A program made the translations under genes and the position numbers. A stretch of DNA of 64,000 nucleotides. Source: Schizochytrium sp. TIO01 (lineage: Eukaryota > Sar > Bigyra > Thraustochytrida > Thraustochytriidae). Positions 20,901 to 31,398 of the stretch are shown one piece after another. The stretch covers positions 6,443,261 to 6,507,260 of the forward strand of contig SMSO01000031.1 of the NCBI GenBank assembly GCA_004764695.1, in the 5' to 3' direction. Each line of letters begins with the position of its first letter. Position 1 is the first letter of the stretch. The notes beneath the pieces are model-generated. The model had not been told where the DNA came from, did no database searches, and was given only the letters and a program-made list of their open reading frames with translations.

Positions 20901-22527
20901 CATCCGTATACGGCGTTGGCTCAGGGCAGTCGCTGTTCTCAATGAGAGAACCAAAGCCTGAAGTTACGAGATCGGGACCTTTCTCGAGCATAAGACCCGG
21001 CAACGCGGCTAAGCCAGATGGACCATATACATGAAGTGCGGTTTCTAGAATACCTTGCATGAGCTGATTGACTTCGGGACTTATGAGTCCAGAAAGATCA
21101 GGAACTTCACTGAAGCTTTCAAGTTTGCCCCACACCCTCGAAGCCTGGAAGAAATCAAACGTGGTAAGTATACAATCAAAAGGGTTTTCTAGTACAGAGC
21201 CGAAACCAAGATTCCATGCATCAACGCTGTTGATTGCTAATGCTAGCGCGAGGCTCACGTCAAGCCTATCTAAGTCCAGGGCTAATTCAAAAACTTCATC
21301 CTGTATGTCGATACCCATATGTTCCAAGCGACGCCGAAACGAGGAAGGCATACCAGTAAGAATCTCCATGTTAAGGACAAGCTCAGCTTTACCACGGAGG
21401 TCCGCGAGGGAAATATTGCTTTCAATGGTATAAGGGCCGTAGACTTTTACTGGATCAAAACTTTGAACACTATCGAGACCAGAAAGGCTGACTTGAGAAA
21501 GATCGAGTTTCACAGCAAAGTAGTCCTTAAAGCTTAACTCAAGAAGGGTTACATTCCCGGCATTTATATCAAAGTTTCCTGTTCCTTGTGTAATAGCTCT
21601 CAAAAGATCTGCTGCAGATGAATTTGTGTTTGCGTAGCCTAGGTCCTCAAGAGTAAAGCCAGAGTTAAAAGCATCAAATGCCATTCCGAAGATATCGCTC
21701 GTTTGAAAATCAACCCAGTCTTCATTAATGTCAGAAATGGAGGCCTCAGCGTTAAGACGGTCCACGTACTGGTTCTCCATACCCTGATATTCTACGAGTA
21801 ATGCAGCAAAATCCTCCAGCGTTGGGGATAAGGCAGTTTCGATCACATCATCTAACATTTGACAGACAATGTTGTTTTCCTGGTCAAGCTGAAGAATATC
21901 ATTCAAAGCGCTGGCTGATACCTCTCTGATAGAATCTGCAAATTCTGTCTCAACATCTTCTATAAATGATGTAAGTGATTTTTTTGATGTATCAGCAGTA
22001 TCAGACGAAAAGTCTATGAAAAAAGAGAAGTCATTTGCCCAATCTACATCTATCGCGCATGAGTCCATACTAATATTTGTGGGTGGCTGAAGAGCAAAAT
22101 CATCGCTTCTAAATGTAAAACCAAGCTCAAACGCATCAATGGTAAAGTCTACCGAAAGAGTTGCTTCTCCAGTAGCAACTTTCACAAAATGGTAATAGTC
22201 AAATGTTGTGACCCATGCACAAGAAACGCTGATATTCCGCAAACCTGTGTCTACAGAACGCTCTGATAAACTTTGAGCAGTGGTAGAGTTAGGTTTAATC
22301 CAAAGCTTGTCAATACTGACGTCTTCGCATGTTAAATTACTCAATCCTACATTTAATGTGCTTCTGCCTGAAGAGACCTTGAAGGAAGTGCTAAAATTTG
22401 ACATTTTGAAAACTGCATCATCAAAGAGAGACTGATATCCACCTTCACCAATTTGAAAAAGGCAAGCAAGAACCCCAATCAGCAGCAGACGAAGTGTCAT
22501 TGCCTTGGAAACTTTCTTTGACGCCAT
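17944..22527 (-). CDS. Secreted TULIP/BPI-like ectodomain fused to two PqiA-like membrane modules
   Basis: This is a 1527-residue type I-like polytopic protein. After a signal peptide (core LRLLLIGVLACLF) come about 800 residues of beta-rich ectodomain with many N-glycosylation sites. Its repeated alternating strands, for example GRSTLNVGLSNLTC, suggest the lipid-binding BPI/LBP (TULIP) fold. A first membrane helix lies at about 830-855, then a Cys-rich stretch (about 856-880, possibly palmitoylated). Two multi-helix modules follow, each with a PqiA-type signature: SGAFPYIKVL plus GKWSMIDVYVLLLIM (about 1053-1105), and SAWSCVDVFVVGLIVGV (about 1365). Bacterial PqiA also has two such modules and works with an MCE protein in moving lipids between membranes. 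I see no MCE domain. The frame opens at GTG 22584, but ATG 22527 places the signal peptide properly. PqiA similarity is fairly confident, TULIP moderate, lipid transport inferred. Confidence 0.75.
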   Translation of the reverse strand: MASKKVSKAMTLRLLLIGVLACLFQIGEGGYQSLFDDAVFKMSNFSTSFKVSSGRSTLNVGLSNLTCEDVSIDKLWIKPNSTTAQSLSERSVDTGLRNISVSCAWVTTFDYYHFVKVATGEATLSVDFTIDAFELGFTFRSDDFALQPPTNISMDSCAIDVDWANDFSFFIDFSSDTADTSKKSLTSFIEDVETEFADSIREVSASALNDILQLDQENNIVCQMLDDVIETALSPTLEDFAALLVEYQGMENQYVDRLNAEASISDINEDWVDFQTSDIFGMAFDAFNSGFTLEDLGYANTNSSAADLLRAITQGTGNFDINAGNVTLLELSFKDYFAVKLDLSQVSLSGLDSVQSFDPVKVYGPYTIESNISLADLRGKAELVLNMEILTGMPSSFRRRLEHMGIDIQDEVFELALDLDRLDVSLALALAINSVDAWNLGFGSVLENPFDCILTTFDFFQASRVWGKLESFSEVPDLSGLISPEVNQLMQGILETALHVYGPSGLAALPGLMLEKGPDLVTSGFGSLIENSDCPEPTPYTDDPFFDFNSDSYFRDLVDMVDEDVIPDINDGYIAPACRSQSGVDGKYILQEDASMTELTIPVGTFSISAAEVSLNGLDSMYDIEFMESPEPYVLHNSFKLGGALSNDEGRRMLGSSSNDTLPPVIFSLVLEMNFAGDATNFVNKFEFWAEFQGFYATLDILAKFNRTDFDLLTIEEILDISCVMSRLDDAELQVLEAGFEAIHVGLRCINCTSPGMLEMEEKVKNEAYQEELTATINEWISTILRKIREKMDHEQLALTIEEAREECEATGLTKSETTSSEYEAETNSRLSIFGIIGGMGATMILGMTLGCCLKFGTRGCCNVCMSVSCCCQVCCKKNEDKSTQRLSRDHAASVISEDENVNGDATQEVGKSRSFSDSFKRYFRFSSSASEPPDIVIEDRLEVSAPPLTSQFERRDTSRNGNVDAKLLAQRKSCLGFHPAVPWYASFGVLGMLFLNTFLFAIGHVITAANINVLFTILGDDILMDNVEGFSIGKSIKQLWDSGIIPLALLLASLSGAFPYIKVLTMGTCWLTPTRFMSATRRGKILDGFDTVGKWSMIDVYVLLLIMVAFGLEIENPNLNILPEGFYAARVFVDPAIGLVSFTAAAMLSLFTNNTLVYYHRNAIDADRQALQDPELAAAVADYEASRFKTQNPMGGDEEGRSRPARRRFSTWLEHGESASDLVCLCDHHFKLADGRVVRFTTFGKRVITLLLCVTSILVLVGLCIPSFGFEILGLIGMFMDIDEVQSWKPYSVLDTFAFAVRQAFESTNDNVGFIIGVLFLAFAYLLTAAFFPLFTLGGLLYIWLKPMTLHRQKWMYLVTEVFSAWSCVDVFVVGLIVGVMELGHISYVLLKPVCTHIMPLIEDVLLPAGLITEENATCLYISSSLEPGCGLLVMGAMLTTILSQIILRATHHAIEEREEKIEASVADFEDDKKSNPPNVGCLLRALLALAYWMRWIKYEGERENVESPSTITVSAMNLADGGDEI

Positions 22528-23688
22528 GACTACCTTTCTTTGGACAATAGTCTTTGCAAGAAAAACAACCTGGTTGAAGCGCACAATGGCACACTCCTGC
22601 TCTGAATGAGAGCAGACCCAGTGATATCTTATCTATGAATTGGTGTTGTTGAGGCTTCGTTTGGTTAAATCTATCCAGGTTCAGTCGAATAGCAAATTTA
22701 GCCGGGCTATATCGATTTATATTGAACGGTTCGGCGGTGACAGTACCAAGTCCAGGTAGATAAGTTTATTGCTCGAAAGAGGAATTTCTCATGAACATGT
22801 ACAGAAAGAGGGAAGCCGAACACCTCTTTTTGGATCTAGATGAACTTATAATTTGAACACTAACGCTGCAATGAGCGTTGAACTCTAACGTCAATATTTT
22901 CTCTTGAATATGCGTATTGTGTATTTTAGTATCTTCCTTTAAAATTAAAACAATGTGCGGGTCTACGATCGGTACGTCTGCATAATGAGAGGAACCTGCG
23001 TACCCTCTCATAGTACCTACCAGACCAACGCATACCAAAGCTTCTCATTAATTATCTTATTCTGTAGTTAATTATAGCTGGGGTATTAAGGATACAAAGA
23101 GTTAAGAGGACAGAATTTATGTGTCCACCCTCTATATTTCGTTATGTATCCGTTGCACTTCACTGCCGCTAATCCAGTCGCTCGGTTGCAACGGATATTA
23201 TGCATTTTTTTGACGGTCAGTGTGCACCGCGACCCTCAGCAAAGCCACGGTCATAAATGGAAAAGACTTATTGCATATACATTTGCGCACGTTGCTGAGA
23301 CCGTTGTAAATGGCCTGTAACCGTGAATTGTAAGTAGGCTCAAATTTTATATTCAGTTCTGCGTATGGATGAAACAAGTTGAGATAGGAGCTAGGAATAG
23401 GAAGCGGCTAATTCTTTTTCCCTATTAGATTGAGCATCTGATGCCACAAGAATTTAAACAGTGCTTGACCTCGTGAATCCATCAGCAAGGTGGACCTTTG
23501 GTAAATTAAATTGAATTTACTGGAGAGACATTCTGTTGTAAGTATCACTACAAGTAGTTTTCTTGCCTGTGTGCGGGCGTGCTCAGGACAATTTATCTTG
23601 CAAGGACAAAGATCCTGCTTATGAATGGCGCAGCTAGCTGCCTACGGCAAGCAGTTAGCAAAAAGCAAATCTTCTCAAGGGTCACCAA
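22528..23688. promoter_or_regulatory. Divergent promoter region
   Basis: This spacer of about 1.16 kb lies between the TULIP-PqiA gene (minus) and the coiled-coil gene (plus), which start away from each other. It must hold both promoters. I see no specific motif I can name and no supported gene. Confidence 0.5.
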
Positions 23689-26600
23689 ATGTCTGAAGCT
23701 TTGCTTGAACAGGAGGAACTCGATGCAGAGCAACTCCAATCAAGACTCGCAGAGCTAGCTGGCGATCTGCAGGATGAAGATTGGCTACGTGAACTTGCAA
23801 GGAGTGACCTCATTCAAGAGGTTCAACGAGAGCTCGAAAGATGTAAAGGAACAGCTATGGACAGTGGCAGGGCACTTCTAGCACAGGATTGCAGTAAAGA
23901 TGGGGAGGAAGCTGATAAATTTAAGGCTTGCAAGAAGGTATTTGATTTGGTTGGACCTCGTCTATTAGCAAGGTTATTGAGCGGACAAGATGCTTGTCTT
24001 CTTGTACTATCTGGGGTAGATCAAGAAAATGCAAACATACGCGCGACAGATTTGTGGGGAAGCCATGTTGAAGCGAGCTTGGATCGCTTTTACACAAGGG
24101 CAGAAGATTCAATCGAGCAAATGCTAGGGCCTCCCTCTAGACATGGCATTCCAAGCCTTCGTGGCATCCTACCCCGACTTCTTGATGGTCTCTTTGAAAT
24201 GCACACAAGCGTTGAGCTGTGGTGCGAGGATCACTGGCAACGGGTCAAAAATGTTGAACATGCATTTTTGTTACGGTCCACTTCTCAGCTGGACTTGGAT
24301 TGTCCACGAATGGAACTTTTGCGCATCACGAATGGAGATCATTACAGTCATGCTGTATGTATTCAAACCCCTGGGACTTTTGCACAAGAGTCTGAGTTAA
24401 AAGCTCTTGAATGCTTCTCACAATTACTTGGTATAACATTTCCCGAGCACGACTCTTGCCCACCAGTTGCCAGATGCGGCGAGGCATTTTGTCGCATATC
24501 TGGGACCCAGATTATAGCAGCAAACGAGCATCTTTATTTCACAGCAATTGATATGCTTCAGAAGGCGGAACAATGTGGAAAGCGGCTCGAAAGGGTTGGG
24601 TTAGAAGGGATCAAACGCATGGAGTCTAAACACCGTAATAGCTTTAGACGTATTCGAAGAAATTCATTCACATTTTGCGTTGACAATATAGCTTCTACTC
24701 AAGCGACTAGCACATATGCAAGTCCGACCCGACCGCAATTTCGCGATAACCTAGACTCATCACCTGCATCTCCTGCTCAAATAATGGCACCAGTTTTAGT
24801 CACAAGTTACATATCCCAGGGTATGGATGCGGTTCATGCCAAACGTCGAGAAGAAGCGCTGCGGCATGTTTGGTCAGATGTTGCCCACCGTAATTTGGAC
24901 GAATATACAAATTCCCGACGCGCCATTGATCGATTGCAACACACCAATAAAGTTCTACGCACACAACGAGACGACGCCTTGCACAGCTTAAAGGATGCAA
25001 AGGTACAGTTACACAAAGTTTATGACAATATAAACGAAGGAAAAGAAGCATTTCAAATAAAAGAAGCAGAGTGCCTGCGACTTACGACTCAGCTTCAATC
25101 CGCTAGAAAGGATATTACAGCTCTCCAGAGAGAATTAGATGAAAATCTTCAAAAACCCAAGTCTGCCGACTCTTCGTTTGTTGAAGGCCAGCCTAACTCA
25201 AGCAATAGTCACAAGACCCCAACAACACCACAGCACTCGAACATGGGTAATCTCGTAGTAGAAACCAATGCTCAGTGTAATGAGCCAGAGGTTGTATCAG
25301 ATGAAGATGAGGACTCTGAGAGAAACGCAACTACGACGCAGTCAGAAATCCAGGCTGTTGTGAAAGTTTCGAGTTCTCAAACTCCATTGCATTCTCCTTT
25401 GAGTGGTAACTCACCGCGTATGCAGCTTGAGGATGCTCTGAATGCACTGTCCGCAAAATACTCAACGCTTTCTCCAAAATCGCCCCTGTGGAAAGATGAT
25501 TACCCTGTGCCCCAATGGATGCAGGCGCCGCAAGCTATCGCACCTATATTAAACCCAACGGAGAATTACGAAGTTAAGCAGGAAGACATCATGTCAGCGT
25601 CATTTGAAGCCCCACCCCAAGAACCGAGCTATGAAGCGCTCGACTCGTCTTCTGTCGAGTCCGAAAAGGGTTCTCGAAGTAGTAAAAGCAAGGTTTCCTG
25701 TCATGAATGCAAAGAAGTACAGAAAAATTCAATGGAAAAACTGGAAGTACTTAATACCGAGATGAGCTGCCTTCAAAGTCAGCTTAAACTCTTTCAGAGA
25801 AGTAACCAACAGCAAAAAGGAGTGATTCTTGAGCAAAGGCGGAGAATTGCGATTATGCAAAGCCAGTTTCAGTCATTTCGCACAGCAGTGGCTCGTTTCG
25901 CAGAAGAACACAAGCAATTCTCTGGAGTAGACCCAGATTGCATGGATTTCTCAGCGTTCGATGATGCAATTGTATTGAATTCTACACAGAACTTTGGTGC
26001 ATCACCATCATTTTACGAACATGAGTTCTTGCCAAACGAAGGCATCTCCATGAATTCAATCGTTGTTAGTCCAAAACATGGGCACGTTGCTTCTGAAACT
26101 TCAGGCTATGAAGAAGAACTAGCGAAAGTGCAACAAGAGCATCAGGAAGGGATGGCTTTTGTTGAAAAGAATTATAAGCAACAAATTCAGAGTCTACAAA
26201 GTATGATGAAAAAAGCACTAAGGGCGGCTCACGAACGGCAAAAGGTTGCTAACACTTCTGAGGAAACAACTGCCGCTACTCGTGTACAAGTTCTCGAAGA
26301 GGAGCTCGAATGGGCGAGAAAGCAGAACATTCAACTTGAAGATCAGTTGCAAACCATGCATGCCCAGCAATGTGAGCACGCGTGCTCACTTGATGAGAAG
26401 GTGGCGGTTTTGCAGGCGAAGGATCAACTTTTGCACGCATATGAAGCGAAAATCAAGCTCTTACGTGCTGCGGCTCCACAACTTCGACATCGCCTACATA
26501 TAGAACTTATGGGCAAGCTACTGTCTCGAGCTCAGAAAGCAGGGAACACAGCGCAATTAGAGAATCAGCTTCACTCAGTGACACATCAACTAAATTCTAT

Positions 26601-27885
26601 TTCAGAAAGCAAGGACACCGTAATAAGTGGCCTTCGACACCAGCTAGAGTCCCAAGCGGCAGCCACATTTGATGCTCGACGTGCAAAGCAAGATGCTCTT
26701 GTGAATGTACAGGTTAGTAAGACCACAATAGAATCTCTCCGGGCAGAGCTGGAGAAGGAGCAACTTGCGCATGCAGGCACCAAATCATTACTTGAAGATG
26801 CAGAGGCGTGTATCCGTTCTCAAATTCAGAGTTATCGAAAAAATTCATCCAAAAGCCATTCTACATCAATGGCTGCATATAATTCAGACTGTGATAGTCC
26901 AATGTCCGCGGCTTTACCTTCCCCTCCAGCACAATATTCGCCGACCATAGTAAATGTATCCAACCAGCGCCCCACACTGCATGTGCAAACCTTGAAACTC
27001 TTGCCTGTTGTTTCCGAACTTTGTACAGGAAGATCGCGTTCGCCTGGAGCTTCTCCGCAGATTTTTGAAATAACTTCCGAACATCTTCAGGAACAGCGCT
27101 CAGCGGTGTCAAATACATCGAGTCGGACTTCGGCTAGTTTCGCACCTGCCTTTGAGCATATTGAGCGTCTTGAGGAGGCATTTCGGTCCCAGCGTGCCCA
27201 GTTGAGGGTGCTTCAAAAGTTAGCAGATTCCTCTCGTGTTCTAGTAGATCATGAGGTACTCCGTATAAGAGTTGTTGCATCTGCTATTCATGCCAGCCGG
27301 GAAGCAATGCGCCGCTTACACAGAATGGAGAGAAACAAGCTTGGAATCCGCATTTGTGATTTGGAAGAGCAAATTAAGCATGCGAACTTTGATTTGAGAC
27401 AACGAATGAAAGAAAGCAATTTAATGGAGGAGAAATTACAAAATATGAAAGACCGACTTATTTATGCAGACTCTCAAGAAGTTCGAGATGCTGTGAGCCA
27501 AATTGTGAAACTACGTGAGCGGCTGCAATTTGAGACTGATATTTTCGCACAGGAGGAGGTCAAAGAAGGGGAAGCACTTCATTCATCACTTCTTGAGGCC
27601 CAATCTCAGATACAAGTTCTGCAATTAGCGAGCGAACGTCAACGTTTAAAGCACGATGAAGCTCTCGCAGAGGCTGCTGCAGAGATCGAGCACCACAGAA
27701 GTTGTCGTGACAATCTCCAAGCAAGATGTGCAGCACTCCGACCTATGAGTGCTTTCGAGCTTTTCGACAGTTTTAAGGTTCCTGATGACGTTGAAGCTGC
27801 AAAGCGAATTCGCATCGAGCGCATTTTAGAGGATCTCAGGGTTACTCTAGCTTCTCTAGAGCCATATCTTATTCGTGATGTATAA
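23689..27885 (+). CDS. Large coiled-coil protein, function unknown
   Basis: This is a single open frame of 1398 residues from ATG 23689 to TAA. Residues 1-300 look globular and helical, with no family I recognise. From about 390 to 490, 680 to 740, 800 to 1050 and 1160 to 1370 there are long heptad-type helices rich in Glu, Gln, Lys and Leu. Ser/Thr/Pro-rich, probably disordered linkers separate them (about 490-650 and 1050-1130). A CHEC motif near residue 670 is isolated. The layout (globular head and broken coiled coils) is common in centrosomal, basal-body, Golgi-tether or cytoskeletal proteins, but nothing distinguishes among these. It is divergently placed to the TULIP-PqiA gene and has no visible intron. 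Confidence 0.8.
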   Translation: MSEALLEQEELDAEQLQSRLAELAGDLQDEDWLRELARSDLIQEVQRELERCKGTAMDSGRALLAQDCSKDGEEADKFKACKKVFDLVGPRLLARLLSGQDACLLVLSGVDQENANIRATDLWGSHVEASLDRFYTRAEDSIEQMLGPPSRHGIPSLRGILPRLLDGLFEMHTSVELWCEDHWQRVKNVEHAFLLRSTSQLDLDCPRMELLRITNGDHYSHAVCIQTPGTFAQESELKALECFSQLLGITFPEHDSCPPVARCGEAFCRISGTQIIAANEHLYFTAIDMLQKAEQCGKRLERVGLEGIKRMESKHRNSFRRIRRNSFTFCVDNIASTQATSTYASPTRPQFRDNLDSSPASPAQIMAPVLVTSYISQGMDAVHAKRREEALRHVWSDVAHRNLDEYTNSRRAIDRLQHTNKVLRTQRDDALHSLKDAKVQLHKVYDNINEGKEAFQIKEAECLRLTTQLQSARKDITALQRELDENLQKPKSADSSFVEGQPNSSNSHKTPTTPQHSNMGNLVVETNAQCNEPEVVSDEDEDSERNATTTQSEIQAVVKVSSSQTPLHSPLSGNSPRMQLEDALNALSAKYSTLSPKSPLWKDDYPVPQWMQAPQAIAPILNPTENYEVKQEDIMSASFEAPPQEPSYEALDSSSVESEKGSRSSKSKVSCHECKEVQKNSMEKLEVLNTEMSCLQSQLKLFQRSNQQQKGVILEQRRRIAIMQSQFQSFRTAVARFAEEHKQFSGVDPDCMDFSAFDDAIVLNSTQNFGASPSFYEHEFLPNEGISMNSIVVSPKHGHVASETSGYEEELAKVQQEHQEGMAFVEKNYKQQIQSLQSMMKKALRAAHERQKVANTSEETTAATRVQVLEEELEWARKQNIQLEDQLQTMHAQQCEHACSLDEKVAVLQAKDQLLHAYEAKIKLLRAAAPQLRHRLHIELMGKLLSRAQKAGNTAQLENQLHSVTHQLNSISESKDTVISGLRHQLESQAAATFDARRAKQDALVNVQVSKTTIESLRAELEKEQLAHAGTKSLLEDAEACIRSQIQSYRKNSSKSHSTSMAAYNSDCDSPMSAALPSPPAQYSPTIVNVSNQRPTLHVQTLKLLPVVSELCTGRSRSPGASPQIFEITSEHLQEQRSAVSNTSSRTSASFAPAFEHIERLEEAFRSQRAQLRVLQKLADSSRVLVDHEVLRIRVVASAIHASREAMRRLHRMERNKLGIRICDLEEQIKHANFDLRQRMKESNLMEEKLQNMKDRLIYADSQEVRDAVSQIVKLRERLQFETDIFAQEEVKEGEALHSSLLEAQSQIQVLQLASERQRLKHDEALAEAAAEIEHHRSCRDNLQARCAALRPMSAFELFDSFKVPDDVEAAKRIRIERILEDLRVTLASLEPYLIRDV

Positions 27886-29363
27886 TTTCTATTCGACTAT
27901 CTGTGTATATACATTCCCATTTGTTGTAATTCTTGTTTACACGGTTTTGTGTTTGTTAAAATTGCGGGGCCTTTGAAAATTCGCTATACCCTTGACACTC
28001 GAACAGCCCCTGCTGATGGCCAGCAATTTACCCTGTATCCTCCACGCTGTAATTACCCGCTCAAAAAATACATGTCAATCTTAGATAATCGAAATGCACG
28101 CTTCAGTTCTGGTCCTAAACTACAATAGTCTTGCGCCTCTTGCGCTGTCCAAGTTTGGTGCAGAGTACTTCAAAGAGTATCTTTCAGCAAGCAATGCGAC
28201 CTTGTTCGGATCCTCCTATTCTGCAATATGCTTCCAGTCAAGTTACAACAGCACGCACCATCTTCATGTCTTCGTAAGCCCTCTTTTCCAGCGCTTCCAA
28301 GTTGTTCTAAGCGAAGCTCGAATTGCGAATTGCCCTTTAACAGTACCTACGAAGCTACTAGCAATACCAAGAGGTTCATGATATCCTCGCTTATCGAGTT
28401 ATCGAGGCCGTTGCCTTTCGAGTTTACCGTAGCTGTCCCTACTGCACTCTTACTCCCGCCTTGGTCTTCAGAGAACACGAAGAAGAATGGAAAAAACCGC
28501 GAAGGTGGCTAAAACTGTGTACGTGCGTGCCGAGGCATTTGTTTATGCGTGCCCTTCCGAGTCGGTTGTCTGTACCTTTGGTTGGTCTGACCGTCGTGGC
28601 AGAGCTCTGGGGACGCCAGCCTCTGCTTCTTTGGCTCTTGCAGGCCTCCTGCGAAGCTTTCTGTTGATTGCCCTTTGCTTTGTGGGTCCCTTCTTACGAC
28701 TAAATAGATAATTGGGGCCGATTAAAATACGCCCTTCTTCTGCTTTCTTCTCCTTTCTGGTCCGTCTTAAAATCGCAGAGCGTCCACTCCTACTGCAGTC
28801 TTACCCGCTACTACTAGCTAGGCAATAAAATACGCGGCCATGCCAGCACTAGTAGCTCAGCGTAGCAGATAGTGGTAGCTGACGTTCCATTGATTTTTCC
28901 CAGAAGAAAGAGAGAAAGAGAGGAATGGCTGAATAAAATACTGAAGGCATGGAGGAATAAAATACCGAATAAAATACGTACGAAGCGAGAAGAAAGAGGG
29001 CATGCAATCCTCGATCTCCGCCCGCCTGACCCCGGCCGCGGCCCAGCCCCGTGCCCTAGCGCTGCTGAGCAGCTTAGGTGCCGCCAGAAGACCCTTACTT
29101 ATTGCTAAGCCTTCGCGCCTTCGCCTCTGAGCCTTGAAGTGGCCTTTTCTTCTCGTCTTGAGCCAGTCTTCAGACTCTGGCAAGATCGTCGCGCTGCTTC
29201 ATACTCACTCCTCTCTACTCAGGCGCATTCCCAGCCTGCTCTAGAGCTTGATAACCGAACACTTCCAGGAAGGTCTTGTTCATTCTCTGCTGCTGCTCAG
29301 CACTAAAGTTTTACATCCACAGGTCTCTCGATAGTAGACTTAAACTTCATCTCTTGTTTCATC
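27886..29363. other. Intergenic region and 5' UTR of the E2 gene
   Basis: I see no supported gene. Several AATAAAATAC-like segments recur around 28825 and 28930-28985. The last 150 bp before ATG 29364 are pyrimidine-rich and probably the UBE2A-like 5' UTR and promoter. Confidence 0.5.
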
Positions 29364-30219
29364 ATGAGCTCATCCCCGCCAGTTGCCGCTCCGGCCTCAA
29401 CTTCGGATGCCGCAGAATCTGCTGCACCTGCTGCACCTGCTGTTTCTGAGGCACCTGCTGCTCCAGCTACTCCTGCCGCCCCTGCTGCTCCTGCTGCTCC
29501 TACGCCTGCTCCTAGCGCCTCAGGCGCCTCAGGTGCGTCTCGATCCGGAGCAGCTTCGAGTTCGACATCCTCTGTGGCGACTCTGACCGCTTCGAAGCAA
29601 CGCCTTATGTCGGATCTTCGCGAGATGCACAACGAGCCTCCTGAAGGCTGCAGTGCCGCGCCTGCCAATGAGACTAACTTGTACGTGTGGAATGCGTCCA
29701 TCATTGGACCTGACGAGAGCCCTTGGGAAGGTGGCATCTACGGACTCCGTCTCCACTTCCCCGAGCAGTATCCTAGCAAGCCACCAAAGGTTCGCTTCAC
29801 TTGTGAGGTAAGTTCGAGAATAATATCGGTTCAAACCATACTTTGAAGACATTGTCAGGGATTATGTCATTGTCAGTGACTGTTTTGAGGATTGTCTCGA
29901 GGCTAACATCCTGCATTGTGTGTTGCACATGGCACTGCTTTTTTTGTTTTTTTTGTTTTTTTTGCATTGTTGCTTCCTAACTGTACAGCTTTTCCACCCG
30001 AACGTATACTCGGATGGAACCTTGTGTCTCGATATCATTCAAGATCAATGGTCACCTATCTACACAACCAGCACAATTCTCACCTCGATCCAGTCTCTGC
30101 TGACTGATCCTAACCCAAACTCGCCTGCAAACCCAGAAGCTGCTAAACTATTCGTCAGCGAACCGAAGGAGTACAAAAAGCGCGTCAGGAGAATTGCTGC
30201 AAAGTCTTTGGATGGCTAA
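29364..30219 (+). CDS. UBE2A: RAD6/UBE2A-type ubiquitin-conjugating enzyme E2, two exons
   Basis: This is an E2 enzyme that carries ubiquitin on a cysteine and passes it to substrates. The RAD6/UBE2A subfamily acts in histone H2B ubiquitination and DNA damage tolerance. Exon 1 (29364-29807) ends after VRFTCE; exon 2 (29989-30219) starts [20 protein letters not shown] and contains the HPN motif, the catalytic Cys (TLCLDI) and [19 protein letters not shown], a near match to RAD6. [19 protein letters not shown] is the usual N-terminal helix. The product is 224 residues against about 150 in the family; the excess is a 75-residue Ala/Pro/Ser-rich N-terminal extension. The intron is in phase 0. E2 identity is very confident and subfamily fairly confident. 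Confidence 0.93.
29808..29988 (+). other. Spliceosomal intron of the E2 gene (181 nt)
   Basis: The donor is GTAAGT directly after the GAG codon. The 3' part has a long T-rich tract (29938-29963), then CTTCCTAAC as a likely branch site and CTGTACAG as acceptor. Removing it joins the conserved E2 fold exactly (CE then LFHPNVY). Confidence 0.95.
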
Positions 30220-31398
30220 GCGCATGTGAAAGCGCCCTTTCTCTCCCCCCCTCTCGTTATCACGCCTTCCTCTCTGAATTATTCCTTCCTGCTTTCCCAC
30301 GCTACCTCACTGTGTCTCACTGTGTGGGACCACTTTATTTTATACCCTGCGAAAGTCCTAGGTACCTATCTATCTATCTTATCTGCAGCTTTTTATAGAA
30401 CCAGTGTATCTAGTTAGCTTAATAAGGGATAGGACCAGTTCTTGCCCTTATTGCTTGCCAAACTGTCTGGACAGCTCGCTGGCTGATTAGCTCACTTCGG
30501 GAGTCAAAGCTTACTAGTTCGGACAGATTGACCACTGTAGGAATAAGTTGTTATACAACGACCAATTAGCAACTAACCATGTTATTCAGGGAGTAGCAAA
30601 GAGGAGATTGTTGTGGAGGAAGTGCGCCGATGTCATTTCTTCCAACTGAAGATATGTAGCCAACCTTATAGGTGCAAGCAAGCCAAGTTACGACTTCACG
30701 CACCAGTGTCACGCTGTGTCAGTGCTTACGATGCTTTTCTCTCTCAAACTATGGCAAAGAATACGTGCATGAAAACAAAACATTAGAAAATTACATAAAA
30801 AATGACAAAATCGAACAAGTAATATGATGAACCTTCCGAAGCGGTTTGCTTTCTCTTTTTCTTTCTTTTTAGACTGTTTGGCATGCACTGCTTTGCCTTC
30901 TGCGCTGAATTTTATGTCTGGATATATGTCTGCGCCTCCTAGTACGACCTCAAACTTTGATTTTCATGAAGCACCGCCAAATCGGCATTGATCTTAGCCA
31001 ACCGCATTAAGGTCAGAATGGGCGCCGGGGATGCGGCGACTTGTCTAAAGCGAAGAGAGAACCTCTTGATCCTTCCGGTGACGATGATACGAAGAGACAG
31101 TGTTTAAACATTTCCAAAGCGATACTGGCGCATATTGAGAACATAGCAAATACCCCTCATCCCTAAAAAAAATAAAATTAAAAAATTGAAAATTCTAAGC
31201 TTTATTTTGTACATCTATCAATGTGTGCGTGTGAGGGTATTATTTTTTCTTTTTACGCTTGGAGGGTCGCCAAATAGAATCCCACACCTCCTTGTTAAAA
31301 TTCTGTACCTGTTTAAAGTATTCTCGCATATTCGGAGGCCGATGAGCGAACGCACCGCGTGATTTGTACTTACCCATCAACATCAGTATCTAATTGTG
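30220..31398. other. Intergenic region
   Basis: This lies between the convergent E2 gene and the minus-strand unknown gene. It is partly T-rich and A-rich near 31165-31190 and 31230-31250. I see no supported gene. Confidence 0.55.
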
